Shown here one piece after another: positions 1 to 10,422 of a stretch of 64,000 nt of DNA (positions within the stretch are counted from its first letter, which is position 1; the number at the start of each line of letters is the position of its first letter). Below the pieces are notes generated by a model, which worked only from the letters and a program-made list of their open reading frames with translations, searched no databases and was not told the DNA's origin. Both the position numbers and the translations under genes were made by a program. The DNA is from Chitinophagaceae bacterium (GTDB taxonomy: Bacteria > Bacteroidota > Bacteroidia > Chitinophagales > Chitinophagaceae): positions 124,001 to 188,000 of the forward strand of contig JANPZZ010000018.1 in the NCBI GenBank assembly GCA_024707305.1, written 5' to 3'.

Positions 1-2386
1 TCCGCCTTCACATACTTCGCAGCGACCTGCTTTTACGTTAAACGAAAAACGACCGGCATTATACCCGCGGATCTTTGCTTCAGGAACTGATGCAAACAGC
101 GTTCTTATCTCTGTGAAAAAGCCACAATAAGTTGCAGGATTACTCCTCGGTGTACGACCGATCGGCGACTGGTCAATTTCAATCACTTTATCAATATGCT
201 CCAGCCCCTTTACATTTTTATAAGGTAATGGTGAAACCCGTGAACCATACGCATGCGTGGAAAGAATGGGATAAAGCGTTTCATTGATTAGTGTTGATTT
301 GCCACTACCACTCACACCCGTAACTACAATAAACTTTCCCAACGGAAACTTAGCAGTTACATTTTGCAGGTTATTACCCGATGCACCTTTCAACTCCAAC
401 ACTTTTCCCAAACCTTTTCTTCTTTCAGCCGGAACTTCAATTTTGAGTCTTCCGTTTAGATAACCTGCCGTGAGTGTATCGAGTGTTAACATCGACTCAG
501 GTTTACCCTGCGCCACCACTCGCCCGCCATGATAACCCGCTTTGGGACCAATATCGATCAGATAATCAGCCGCCATCATAATGTCCTTGTCGTGTTCAAC
601 AACAATCACACTATTCCCAATATCACGTAAATTCTTCAAAGCTTCTATCAACCGATGGTTATCGCGTTGATGTAACCCGATCGACGGTTCATCCAAAACA
701 TAAGTGATACCTTGCAGTTGTGAACCAATCTGCGTGGCCAGGCGTATCCGTTGTGATTCACCACCACTCAATGTTCGTGATGGACGGTTAAGCGTAAGAT
801 AAGTGAGCCCTACATCCAGCAAAAACTGAAGACGCTCACGAATTTCTTTCAACAGATCGCGGGAAATTACTTTTCTTTTATTGTCGATCCGCAGTTCAAG
901 CCCGTCCATCCATGCTGCCAGGTTGTCGAGGTTCATGTTACTGAGCTCGGCAATATTGCGATCATCTACTTTAAACCAGAGGCTCTCCTTCTTTAATCGT
1001 GCACCGCCGCAACTCTCACAAGGTTGCAGTTGCATGTATGATTCTGCCCATTCCCGCAGCCCTTCACTATGGCCATTATTGAACCATCGCTTCAACATAT
1101 TCACAATCCCTTCGTACGGCGCGTAGGGATCAAACTTCATGTTCTCAAAATCAATCTCTGTTTCCACGCCTTCTTCATTACCATACAACAGGATGTTGAG
1201 TGATTTCTCGGGAAGAGCACTCAATGGTTTGGTCAGCGAGATTTTATTCTTTTTGGCAATCTCCTGCGCCTGGCGATAAACATGCGCCTCGCGTTCTTCA
1301 CCCAAAGGCGCAATACCACCTTCGCTGATGCTAAGTGTATTGTCTGGAATTACCGCTTCCATGTTTACATGAAAGGTAGTACCCAGCCCACGACAAACGG
1401 GACAGGCACCATAGGGCGAGTTAAAGGAAAATGCATTAGGTGAAGGTTCTTCGTAGCTGATACCAGTGTCTTCACACATCAATAACTTACTGTATTGAAC
1501 GAGCTCTCCTGCTTTTTTCTTCAAACAGCCCGCCATTCGATTTGGCGGATGGTTTCTTTTTACCTGCTGCCGACTTACCGCTGCCAGTTGCAGCGTCGGG
1601 TTCTGTTAGCAAAAACATCAATTCTTTTCCCAACTTCAATGTTTGCTGTACACTCTGGCTCAAACGAGCACGCAGATCTTCCGTCACCTGGAGACGATCA
1701 ACCACCAGTTCAATATCATGAATCTTATAACGGTCAACCTGCATTTTCGGAACCAACTCCTGCACTTCACCATCCACGCGCACACGCAGGTAACCTTTCT
1801 TACGCATGTCTTCAAACAATTCACGGTAATGACCCTTGCGGCCACGCACCAATGGCGCCAGTAAACTGATACGACGGCCCTGAAAACGTTCGAAGATGTT
1901 GGCTACAATTTCTTCCTCGCTCCACTTCACCATTTTCTTTCCTGTGTTGTATGAATAGGCTTCGCCAATACGTGCATACATCAGGCGGATAAAATCATAA
2001 ATCTCCGTGATGGTACCGACAGTTGAGCGTGGATTTTTGTTGGTTGTTTTTTGTTCAATGCTGATTACAGGTGAAAGGCCGGTGATCTTGTCAACATCGG
2101 GCCGTTCCATATCGCCGATAAACTGACGGGCATAGGCACCAAAAGTTTCCATATACCGCCGCTGGCCTTCACTATAAATGGTATCGAATGCCAGCGACGA
2201 TTTACCACTCCCGCTGATACCAGTGATAACCACCAACTGATTTTTGGGAATAGAGATATCTATATTCTTCAGATTGTGTACCCGGGCACCGTATACTTCA
2301 ATGGCGTCGCTACGACCTTCCTGTTGGATGGAATCCGGTAATGAAACGGGTGCGGAATCTTTCTTCTTGCTTTTTGTACTGCTCAT
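1..2386 (-). CDS. uvrA: Excinuclease ABC subunit A, 3'-truncated by window edge, one frameshift
   Basis: UvrA is the DNA-damage-sensing ATPase of nucleotide excision repair, acting with UvrB and UvrC. The N-terminal part carries Walker A GISGSGKSS and the UvrA text YMETFGAYARQF. Downstream, in another frame, I read CPVCRGLGT, the ABC signature TLSGGESQRIRLA, a second Walker A GVSGSGKST and the zinc-finger text CEVCEGG at the very edge, so the C-terminus lies outside the window. The frame changes near 1508-1514 (minus text GLFEEK then ELVQYSKLLMCEDTG), where an A6 run holds one base too many for the family sequence. The track gives a start at 2419. I prefer the internal Met at 2386 (MSSTKSKKK), because the extra 11 residues overlap a small hairpin (AACACCT/AGGTGTT) near the 5' end; 2419 remains possible. 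Confidence 0.95.
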
Positions 2387-2446
2387 GGGGATGCTCTCAC
2401 ATGTTTTACACGACAACACCTTTTGCAGGTGTTAAATGTCGGATAG

Positions 2447-2454
2447 CAAATTTA
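2447..2454 (-). promoter_or_regulatory. Probable -7 box upstream of uvrA
   Basis: The minus strand reads TAAATTTG, an exact match to the Bacteroidota sigma-A -7 consensus TAnnTTTG, about 60 bases before the preferred uvrA start. No convincing -33 TTG is seen at the right spacing. The rest of 2455-2717 is A/T-rich with T-tracts and holds no gene that I can support. Confidence 0.4.
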
Positions 2455-2726
2455 CTGAAACGGCGAGTGGAAAAACGAAAGAGTAAAGCAGAAAGCAGGG
2501 AACGCAAAGCGAATTAACAGGTTGCTTCATAAAATTTACAAATAGAAATGAAAGCCAAAATAAGGACACGACGAAAAGACACAACATAAACTATTCACAA
2601 TCAAATCATTACAAAAAGCTCAAGAAGATTTTTTTTTATTTTTTTTCTACAAAATCTGTTTTTGGCATAGAATTTAAAGAGTGTTGGGCAAAACACCCAG
2701 GTATCAAAAATCAAAAAGTGAATTTT

Positions 2727-3401
2727 ATGAAAAAGACCACACTCATAGCGGCGGCAGCCTTTTTGCTAACTACTGGCGCCTTTGCTCAAACTGAACCTAC
2801 TCCAACCCCTGCTCCAGAACAAAAACCTGTACAGGAGGAACCTCAAACAGAAGTACCTCAAACAACAACCAGCGATAAGTATAACAACTGGACAGCTGAA
2901 ACCTATAAGTTGCAGCCTATGCCGGAAGCGCTTACAGTTGAAAAAATCTTCCCTGCTATTGGTAAGTATGAAATCACTGCAGCAGATGGCACTACTAAAA
3001 CGGTTACAATTTCTCTCGATGAAACCAATAAAGGTCTCGTATGGATAGAAGGTCTTGAAGCAGGAACTATCAAAGCAAACCTGCGCAAATCACCAGCCGT
3101 TTATAAAATCCCTGCACAAAAGCTGGGTGAAGAAAAAGACGCGAAGTCGGTAGCTGAAGGCGTAATGATTTACGACCGTGAAGCAAACGTGCTGAACATT
3201 TGCCTGGGTTGCACTTACAATGCGGAAGATCCTGCGATTGCATTTGTACCCGCTGCTGAAGCTGAAGAAGCTCCTGTAGCTGATGCAAAAACTTCAAAGA
3301 ATAAAAAAGCAGAAGCTCCTAAAGTTGCAAAAGTTAAGCCTGTACACTATACCGGTACTAAACTGATCGAAACAACTGCAGCAAACGTGAATGTGCAGTA
3401 A
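2727..3401 (+). CDS. Secreted hypothetical protein, Pro/Thr/Glu-rich N-terminus
   Basis: I do not recognise a named family. The protein starts with a clear type I signal peptide (MKKTTLIAAAAFLLTTGAFAQ) followed by a proline-, threonine- and glutamate-rich linker (about residues 22-48). A compact middle region follows (KYEITAADGTTKTVTISLDE; ICLGCTY with two cysteines), and an Ala/Lys-rich tail. The track starts at a GTG at 2718; the ATG at 2727 is a better start because it begins directly with the signal peptide. Monocistronic, ending in a strong terminator. Likely periplasmic or surface-associated; function unknown. Confidence 0.7.
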   Translation: MKKTTLIAAAAFLLTTGAFAQTEPTPTPAPEQKPVQEEPQTEVPQTTTSDKYNNWTAETYKLQPMPEALTVEKIFPAIGKYEITAADGTTKTVTISLDETNKGLVWIEGLEAGTIKANLRKSPAVYKIPAQKLGEEKDAKSVAEGVMIYDREANVLNICLGCTYNAEDPAIAFVPAAEAEEAPVADAKTSKNKKAEAPKVAKVKPVHYTGTKLIETTAANVNVQ

Positions 3402-3420
3402 TCAGTTCCAGGATTTATAA

Positions 3421-3457
3421 AAGAGAAGGTCTGCTCCAGGGCAGACCTTCTCTTTTA
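3421..3457 (+). terminator. Rho-independent terminator
   Basis: A 14-bp perfect stem (AAGAGAAGGTCTGC / GCAGACCTTCTCTT) closes a 6-nt loop and is followed by T-rich sequence. It lies 20 bases after the stop of the secreted protein gene. Confidence 0.9.
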
Positions 3458-3551
3458 TTTTATATTAATTTACGATTGAGCGTTAGTCTTCCATCACATT
3501 AATATGGTAGTGGAATTCTTCACTAAATTTTTCTTGTATGCAAAAACTCCC

Positions 3552-3559
3552 TATTTTTG
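3552..3559 (+). promoter_or_regulatory. -7 promoter box for the SAM riboswitch transcript
   Basis: TATTTTTG matches the Bacteroidota TAnnTTTG element. Transcription would begin a few bases before the riboswitch P1 stem at 3578. A TTG lies upstream at 3534, closer than usual for a -33 element, so the -33 half is uncertain. Confidence 0.6.
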
Positions 3560-3577
3560 CGCCAGTTCTTTAGATAA

Positions 3578-3685
3578 CTTATCAAGAAAGGCTGAGGGTT
3601 ATGGCCCTTTGAAGCCTTGGCAACCTCTCCTGAGTGATCAGGAAAAGGTGCCAAATCCATCCCGGTAATTATCGGGGCAGATAAG
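3578..3685 (+). ncRNA. SAM-I (S-box) riboswitch aptamer
   Basis: The sequence opens with CTTATCAAGAAAGGCTGAGG and contains the conserved S-box blocks GGCCCTTTGAAGCC, GGCAACC and AAAGGTGCCAAATCC. It closes with GATAAG, which pairs with CTTATC to form P1. SAM-I riboswitches bind S-adenosylmethionine and usually turn methionine biosynthesis genes off when SAM is abundant. The downstream genes metY, metX and hom fit that role. A terminator follows 40 bases later, so the switch is most likely transcriptional. Confidence 0.93.
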
Positions 3686-3724
3686 TCAGATTTCAAGCTT
3701 TAAACATTGAACACAATCATATTT

Positions 3725-3760
3725 AATAGCCCGTCTGACTTTCAGACGGGCTATTTTTTT
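3725..3760 (+). terminator. Expression-platform terminator of the SAM riboswitch
   Basis: A 14-bp perfect stem (AATAGCCCGTCTGA / TCAGACGGGCTATT) with a 3-nt loop is followed by a T run. Its 5' arm TCTGACTT (3734-3741) can alternatively pair with AAGTCAGA (3683-3690), which overlaps the 3' strand of riboswitch P1. This gives an 8-bp antiterminator, the standard mutually exclusive SAM-I OFF-switch arrangement. Confidence 0.9.
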
Positions 3761-4020
3761 ATGGTACGCGCGAACCATAACCGATTAGCCGCCTGAAAAA
3801 ACTGTTTATTCAATCACGCACTCCATGTGCAAACAAATGTTTATTCACAATGAAAAATGGCATCGGACACAACAATCAATTCTCCCCTCCACAGCGAAGC
3901 TGTGCGCTCGCGATTTGTAGCAGAAATCCTTTTTACAATCTTTTGGAACAAATCATGCGAATGGCACAACGAATCAACAGCTCCTGGTGATTCACTCCAA
4001 TTTAACAATTAGAAGAACAG
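3761..4020 (+). other. Long metY leader with a possible small ORF (3850-3990)
   Basis: Between the riboswitch terminator and metY lie about 350 bases with no recognised gene. One 46-codon open frame runs from ATG 3850 (MKNGIGHNN...) to TGA 3990. It has no signal or motif and may be chance. A small palindrome CACAGCGAAGCTGTG sits near 3890. No other structure is evident. Confidence 0.3.
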
Positions 4021-4048
4021 TTGTAAGCGCATAAGTCTACTATCTTTA
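4021..4048 (+). promoter_or_regulatory. Candidate second promoter directly upstream of metY
   Basis: TTG (4021-4023), 17 bases, then TATCTTTA (4041-4048). This fits the Bacteroidota TTG-N17-23-TAnnTTTG pattern with only the last base off. If used, it would start transcription downstream of the riboswitch terminator and escape SAM control. Confidence 0.45.
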
Positions 4049-4083
4049 TAGAGTAAATTAATTACAACAGCAAGAAATCTTAA

Positions 4084-5436
<1,353 letters not shown>

Positions 5437-5437
5437 G

Positions 5438-6502
5438 GTGACATCCATTTTCCAATATAATCAACCATTTCGGTTAGAGTCAGGGGTAACCCTTCCGGGT
5501 TACCACCTGGCCTATACCACACATGGCAAGCTCAATGCTGCGCGCAACAACGTGGTCTGGATATTTCATGCACTCACTGCCAATGCCAACCCGATGGAAT
5601 GGTGGCCCGGACTAGTGGGTGAAGGAAAATTTCTGGATCCGCAGCAATACTTTATTATTTGTGTAAACAAACCGGGCAGTCCTTATGGAAGCATCTCGCC
5701 TTTATCCGTGAACCCGGAGACGGGTGACGCATGGTATCACGATTTTCCTGTGTTTACCATTCGCGATATGGTGCGAACTTATCAGCATCTGCGTTCGGAA
5801 CTTGGCATCAACAGCATCCTGATCGGCCTCGGCGGAAGTACCGGTGGTATGCAATTGTTAGAATGGGCAATTGAGGAACCCGAACTTTTTGAGAACATCG
5901 TTCCGATCGTTACCAATGCAGCGCTTTCTCCATGGGGCATCGCCTTCAATGCATCGCAGCGCATGGCGATTGAAGCAGATGGAAGCTGGCTGGAACGAAA
6001 ACCGGATGCAGGCCAGAAAGGACTGGCAGCGGCAAGATCCATCGCGCTGCTCTCCTATCGCCATTATAACGGATACGATATCACACAAGCGCGCGATAAA
6101 GCATTTGTTCCGTTGCAACACAACACACTGTATGCTGCAGATAACTACCAGCGCTACCAGGGTCTGAAACTGGTAAACCGATTTAATGTAATCAGCTATT
6201 ATCGTCTCACGCAGGCGATGGATAGCCATGACGTTGGCCGCGACAGAAATGGACTCGTTGCAGCATTGAACCGTATTACTGCTCGCAGCCTGGTTATAGG
6301 AATAGACTCTGACGTTCTTTATCCAATTCACGAACAAAAGTTTTTGCATGACCATATCCGCAATTCAGCTTTCCTGAATATCACAAGTGATTTTGGGCAT
6401 GATGGCTTCCTGCTCGAATACGATCGTATTGAAAAAGCATTACGAACTTTCCTGGAACCGCATGAAGGTTATGGGTTTGGAGGCTGGCTGAAAAAAGCAT
6501 AA
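5438..6502 (+). CDS. metX: Homoserine O-acetyltransferase
   Basis: An alpha/beta-hydrolase-fold enzyme that acetylates homoserine with acetyl-CoA and so makes the substrate of the preceding MetY. The nucleophile elbow GLGGSTGGMQLLEW places the catalytic Ser at about residue 134. The aspartate lies in IGIDSDVLYP and the histidine in GHDGFLLE, in the usual order. Other MetX text: NANPMEWWPGLVG and NKPGSPYGSISP. The start is a GTG one base after the metY stop, consistent with translational coupling. 354 residues, family-typical. Confidence 0.95.
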   Translation: MTSIFQYNQPFRLESGVTLPGYHLAYTTHGKLNAARNNVVWIFHALTANANPMEWWPGLVGEGKFLDPQQYFIICVNKPGSPYGSISPLSVNPETGDAWYHDFPVFTIRDMVRTYQHLRSELGINSILIGLGGSTGGMQLLEWAIEEPELFENIVPIVTNAALSPWGIAFNASQRMAIEADGSWLERKPDAGQKGLAAARSIALLSYRHYNGYDITQARDKAFVPLQHNTLYAADNYQRYQGLKLVNRFNVISYYRLTQAMDSHDVGRDRNGLVAALNRITARSLVIGIDSDVLYPIHEQKFLHDHIRNSAFLNITSDFGHDGFLLEYDRIEKALRTFLEPHEGYGFGGWLKKA

Positions 6503-6539
6503 ACATTTTAATAGTAAAACAACAATAATAAATACCGAA

Positions 6540-7796
6540 ATGGATTCTCATAAACAGTTAAAGATTGGTCTCTTTGGATTTGGTGTGGTCGGCGAAGGGC
6601 TTTACCGCGTATTGCAACAAACACCCTCCTTAAAAGCAGAGTTACGCCGCGTTTGTATCAAACATTCCGGCAAAAAAAGAAACGCACCTGAATCTTTATT
6701 CACAACAGAAAAAGATTTATTGCTTAATGATCCCGAAATAAATGTAATTGTAGAAGTGATTGACGATGCGGATGCAGCTTTTGATATTGTTAGCACGGCA
6801 TTATTAAATGGGAAAGATGTAGTGAGTGCCAGTAAAAAAATGATCGCGGAACACCTGGAGGAATTGCTCGAATTACAGGCGAAAACAGGTCGCTCATTGT
6901 TATACGAATCTGCTGCATGCGCTTCTATTCCGGTTATTCGCAACCTAGAAGAGTATTACGACAATGATCTTTTGCATTCAATTAAAGCGATTGTAAACGG
7001 TTCAACGAACTTTATCCTCACAAAAATATTTGAAGAAGGTCTTGATTTTAAACAGGCGTTAATTCTTGCGCAACAATTGGGATTTGCAGAAAGCAATCCG
7101 GTTTTGGATGTGGAAGGTTATGATGCTGCGAATAAATGGACCTTCCTGCTCACACATGCCTATGGCATTAAGGTAAAACCGGAAGAATTGTTGTTTAATG
7201 GCATTCAGCATATCCATGCCGGCGATGCGCAGGTAGCACGTTCACGCAATCAGCAAATCAGATTGGTGGCACAGGCACAGAAATTACAGAACGGAGAAGT
7301 AGCTGCTTTTGTCCTTCCTCAGTTTGTGAAAGACGATGACCATTTATCATTTGTAAAGAATGAATACAATGGTGTGGTAATCGAAAGTGGATTTGCCGAC
7401 AAACAATTTTTCTATGGAAAAGGCGCAGGAAGCCTGCCCACTGCATCGGCAGTATTGAGTGATATTGCTGCGTTGCGTTATCAATACAAATACGAATACA
7501 AAAAATTATATCACCACAAACCACACCAGCTCGCAAAAGATACATACCTGCGTGTATTTGTAAGTTTTGACGACCTGAAACATATTCCCCGCGAGAAATT
7601 TGAATGGATTGAAGAATGGCATGCGCAGGAGGAAAGAAAATATCTCGTAGGCGTGATTGCCTTCCGTGAATTGCAGGAAAACAACTGGTGGCGCCAAAAC
7701 AATAATTCCCTCATCCTTGCCGCCGATCCGGTGATTGAAGATGTGGAGATCAGAAAGTTGAAGAAAAGAAGCCTGGAACTTGCGGGTGTCTTCTAA
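6540..7796 (+). CDS. hom: Homoserine dehydrogenase
   Basis: NAD(P)-dependent reduction of aspartate semialdehyde to homoserine, the substrate for MetX. The N-terminal Rossmann glycine motif reads GLFGFGVVGEGLYRVL. The catalytic domain includes VNGSTNFILTKIFEEG and LGFAESNPVLDVEGYDAANKW. At 418 residues with no aspartokinase domain it is monofunctional; the C-terminal ~80 residues do not show an obvious ACT domain. It lies 37 bases after metX in the same orientation and completes the aspartate-semialdehyde-to-homocysteine branch under the riboswitch. Confidence 0.93.
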   Translation: MDSHKQLKIGLFGFGVVGEGLYRVLQQTPSLKAELRRVCIKHSGKKRNAPESLFTTEKDLLLNDPEINVIVEVIDDADAAFDIVSTALLNGKDVVSASKKMIAEHLEELLELQAKTGRSLLYESAACASIPVIRNLEEYYDNDLLHSIKAIVNGSTNFILTKIFEEGLDFKQALILAQQLGFAESNPVLDVEGYDAANKWTFLLTHAYGIKVKPEELLFNGIQHIHAGDAQVARSRNQQIRLVAQAQKLQNGEVAAFVLPQFVKDDDHLSFVKNEYNGVVIESGFADKQFFYGKGAGSLPTASAVLSDIAALRYQYKYEYKKLYHHKPHQLAKDTYLRVFVSFDDLKHIPREKFEWIEEWHAQEERKYLVGVIAFRELQENNWWRQNNNSLILAADPVIEDVEIRKLKKRSLELAGVF

Positions 7797-7802
7797 ATAA
7801 TA

Positions 7803-8095
7803 TGTAAATGTGAAAATGAGGAAATGAGAAATGAGAAATGAGGAAATGTGGGAAATGTGGGAAATGTGGGAAATGTGGGAAATGTGGAAATGTGGAAATG
7901 TAGGAAATGTGGAAATGCGTTTAATGCATCCAAAAAACTCATAAAAAGATTGTGACAGCAGAATACTTTAGAAATCTTCCAAATTCTAAATTGTCACATT
8001 GCCACACTTTTATATTAGCACATTTTGCATAGGCTTGAGGGTAACCTCACATCTGCACATTTCCTCATTTTCTCATTTTCTTTCCCGTTTTCCGT
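7803..8095 (+). repeat. AAATGTGG / TCATTTCC simple-repeat element
   Basis: The first half is a run of AAATGAGG and GGGAAATGTG units (7804-7920). The second half carries the reverse complement (CACATTTCCTCATTTTCTC, near 8057-8090), so the two arms can pair across about 130 bases. The same element type recurs at 9084, 22087, 22976 and 41255. The first 26 codons of the track ORF at 8025 translate this repeat and are not coding. Confidence 0.8.
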
Positions 8096-8101
8096 TTGTC
8101 T

Positions 8102-8109
8102 TATCTTTG
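8102..8109 (+). promoter_or_regulatory. -7 promoter box for the epimerase gene
   Basis: TATCTTTG is an exact TAnnTTTG match, 17 bases before the ATG at 8127. It supports the internal start over the track start at 8025. Confidence 0.65.
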
Positions 8110-8126
8110 CGTACCAAACGCCAAAG

Positions 8127-9083
8127 ATGCACATTTTAATAACGGGTGGAGCCGGTTTCATCGGAAGTAACCTGATCAAACATTTACTGCAACAAAATCC
8201 GGAAGCCCGGATAACGTGTATTGACAACTTCGATCCTTTTTATTCCCCTGATCTGAAATATCAACGCATCCGCGAATTTGAGCCTTTTGCAAATTTCAGG
8301 ATGCTGGAACTTGACCTGGCAGAAAATAATGCAAACCTGCTGGCACTGGCGGTAGAACAACCCGTTGACATCATTGTACATCTCGCCGCAAAGGCAGGAG
8401 TAAGGCCAAGTATTGAAAACCCCGAAGCCTATGTAAAAGCAAATGTGTTGGCACTACAGCACTTGTTGGATTTTGCCCGTATCAAAAATGTGCCGCAGTT
8501 TGTTTTTGCATCCAGCAGCAGCGTGTATGGCATCAATCCCGATCTTCCCTGGACAGAAGAACAGAAGCTGCAGCCCATCAGCCCCTACGCTATGACAAAA
8601 CTTTCTGGCGAAATGATGGGTCATGTTTATCATTCACTGTATAGCTTCCGTTTTATTGCGCTGCGTTTCTTCACTGTATATGGCCCCGGACAGCGTCCTG
8701 ATCTGGCCATTAACCAGTTCACGGATAAAATGATGAATGGAAATCCCATCAACATATATGGTGATGGGACCACATCGCGCGATTACACATACGTGGAAGA
8801 TATTGTAAGGGGCATTGAAGCTGCAATGTATTACGACAGGAGCGGATTTGAAATTATCAACCTCGGTAATCATGATACCGTATCTTTAAAAGACCTGATC
8901 AGTACAATCGAAGAAATAACGGGCAAAAAAGCAATCATCAATCATTTACCCGAACAACCCGGCGATGTACCACATACGTATGCCGATATATCAAAAGCAA
9001 AACGTTTGCTGAATTATACTCCTGGTACCAGTATTAAGGATGGAATCAGGAAGTATTATGAATGGAAGAAACGCGAAGCGTGA
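8127..9083 (+). CDS. NAD-dependent epimerase, UDP-glucuronate 4-epimerase-like
   Basis: An extended short-chain dehydrogenase that interconverts nucleotide-sugar epimers. The protein begins MHILITGGAGFIGSNL, the GxxGxxG NAD-binding motif. FASSSSVYG supplies the catalytic serines, SPYAMTK is the YxxxK pair, and RFFTVYGPGQRPD is typical of UDP-glucuronate/UDP-glucose epimerases. 318 residues from the start chosen here; the 34 extra residues in the track come from the upstream repeat and lie before the promoter. Probably cell-surface polysaccharide precursor synthesis, in line with the glycosyltransferase facing it. Confidence 0.88.
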   Translation: MHILITGGAGFIGSNLIKHLLQQNPEARITCIDNFDPFYSPDLKYQRIREFEPFANFRMLELDLAENNANLLALAVEQPVDIIVHLAAKAGVRPSIENPEAYVKANVLALQHLLDFARIKNVPQFVFASSSSVYGINPDLPWTEEQKLQPISPYAMTKLSGEMMGHVYHSLYSFRFIALRFFTVYGPGQRPDLAINQFTDKMMNGNPINIYGDGTTSRDYTYVEDIVRGIEAAMYYDRSGFEIINLGNHDTVSLKDLISTIEEITGKKAIINHLPEQPGDVPHTYADISKAKRLLNYTPGTSIKDGIRKYYEWKKREA

Positions 9084-9290
9084 GAAAAAATGTGTAAATA
9101 TGTAAATGAGAAAATGTGAAAATATGTAAATGTGGAAATGTGAAAATATCCGACATTTTACCTGTTGACTATTTCCTCATTTCCTCATTTCCTCATTTTC
9201 TCATTTCCTCATTTTCTCATTTCCTCATTTCCTCATTTCCTCATTTCCACATTTTCTCATTTCCACAATTCCTCTTTTTCCTCATTCCTT
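9084..9290 (+). repeat. TCATTTCC inverted-repeat element between convergent genes
   Basis: The left arm (9089-9150) is built of AAATGTG/AAATGAG units. The right arm (9172-9280) is a long CCTCATTTCCTCATTT string, its reverse complement. It sits exactly between the 3' ends of the epimerase (+) and the glycosyltransferase (-). Two track ORFs (9116, 9165) are translations of the repeat and should be ignored. Confidence 0.85.
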
Positions 9291-10220
9291 CCCTCGAACA
9301 ACTTTCCTTACCGTATATGTTTTTTTATTCTGCGATTCGAAATACGTTCGAATATTAATGTCGGCAATGATACCAATAGTTACTAGCTGAATTCCACCCA
9401 ACACAAGAATTAATCCAAGGATTAACAAAGGTCGATTCCAGATATCGTGCCCCATTATCTTGATGATAAGAAGATATAAATTAATCAACACACCCAGACC
9501 AAAACTCACAAAACCGATGGTGCCAAAAAGGTGCATGGGTTTTTGAAGATATTTACGGAAAAACACCATCAGGATAAGATCAGCCATTACTTTAAAAGTA
9601 CGGTTGATGCCATACTTACTTTTTCCAAACTGACGTGCATGGTGTTTTACATCTACCTGTGTAATCCTTGCTCCCTGCAATTTTGCGAGCACAGGAATAA
9701 AACGATGCAGCTCACCATATAATCCTAACTCCTCTGCGATCTCGCGACGGAATAATTTCAAAGTGCAGCCGTAATCTTTTATATATACACCTGTCATGCG
9801 ACGGATCAACGCATTGGCGATGCGGCTGGGAATTTTCCGCAGAAACATACCATCTTTCCGATTCTTCCTGTTGCCGGCAACAACATCCCAGTCCTCATTT
9901 ATCAGCAGATCCAGCATTGCCGGAATATCAGTTGGATCATTTTGCAGGTCACCGTCCAGCAACGCTACGTATTTACCCGTACTATGATCAATACCGGCAG
10001 TCATCGCCGTACTTTGGCCATAATTTTTACGGAGCTGCACCAGCACGGTTCGGTCATCACTGTTGGCAAGAATCTGCTGAACGGTTTTGTCAACCGAACC
10101 GTCGTCCACCAGGATTACTTCATAATCAATATTTGCAAGAGCCGACCTGACAGCAGTCAGCAGAGGTGGAATATTTTCCTCCTCATTCATCACTGTAATA
10201 ATAACCGATAATTCGCGCAT
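9282..10220 (-). CDS. Family 2 glycosyltransferase with C-terminal membrane segments
   Basis: A GT-A fold inverting transferase of the polyprenyl-phosphate-sugar type (DPM1/ArnC-like). VILVDDGSVDKT and LDGDLQNDP are the nucleotide-sugar and metal-binding motifs; RKNYGQSTAMTAGIDHS and HHARQFGKSKYGINRTFK are also characteristic. Two hydrophobic segments near residues 230-255 and 264-290 anchor it to the inner membrane. 312 residues, usual for this group. It would charge a lipid carrier with a sugar for envelope glycans or lipid modification; the exact sugar cannot be told. Confidence 0.88.
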   Translation of the reverse strand: MRELSVIITVMNEEENIPPLLTAVRSALANIDYEVILVDDGSVDKTVQQILANSDDRTVLVQLRKNYGQSTAMTAGIDHSTGKYVALLDGDLQNDPTDIPAMLDLLINEDWDVVAGNRKNRKDGMFLRKIPSRIANALIRRMTGVYIKDYGCTLKLFRREIAEELGLYGELHRFIPVLAKLQGARITQVDVKHHARQFGKSKYGINRTFKVMADLILMVFFRKYLQKPMHLFGTIGFVSFGLGVLINLYLLIIKIMGHDIWNRPLLILGLILVLGGIQLVTIGIIADINIRTYFESQNKKTYTVRKVVRGKE

Positions 10221-10225
10221 GGCTG

Positions 10226-10233
10226 CGAAGGTA
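10226..10233 (-). promoter_or_regulatory. -7-like box adjacent to the glycosyltransferase start
   Basis: The minus strand reads TACCTTCG, one mismatch from TAnnTTTG, only 5 bases before the ATG at 10220. This implies a leaderless or nearly leaderless mRNA. Confidence 0.4.
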
Positions 10234-10239
10234 AGAAGA

Positions 10240-10300
10240 TTCGATGGTCGATGATCGATGATCGATGGTCGATGGTCGATGGTAGATGGTAGTTGGTCGA
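10240..10300 (+). repeat. CGATGGTCGATG simple repeat
   Basis: A string of GATCGATG/GGTCGATG/GGTAGATGG units. The same family appears with both arms near 58449-58676. No coding potential. Confidence 0.7.
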
Positions 10301-10332
10301 TTTCTGCGGTGAGAGAAAATGTTTCTCTCTAG

Positions 10333-10371
10333 CCCCCCCGTCGGGGGGGGGTGGGGGGCATGGGGGTTGGG
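10333..10371 (+). repeat. C7/G9 hairpin and G-quadruplex-type tract
   Basis: C7-GTC-G9 forms a hairpin, and the plus strand then continues G9-T-G6-CAT-G5-TT-G3. That is four G-runs of three or more with loops of 1-3 bases, the classic intramolecular G-quadruplex pattern, 36 bases upstream of the SNF2 promoter box. Run lengths in such tracts are error-prone. Confidence 0.6.
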
Positions 10372-10406
10372 TGCAGGCGGCTGATGGATGATGGCCGAAT
10401 AACCAT

Positions 10407-10414
10407 TAAATTTG
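10407..10414 (+). promoter_or_regulatory. -7 promoter box for the SNF2 helicase
   Basis: TAAATTTG, an exact TAnnTTTG match, ends 8 bases before ATG 10423. It fixes the gene start at 10423 rather than the track start 10351 and suggests a leaderless mRNA. Confidence 0.6.
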
Positions 10415-10422
10415 CCACGCTT

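Noticed and set aside
9116-9386. Track ORFs at 9116 and 9165 (ISSFPHFL-rich)
   Set aside because: They are translations of the TCATTTCC repeat, and both strands give similar low-complexity frames.
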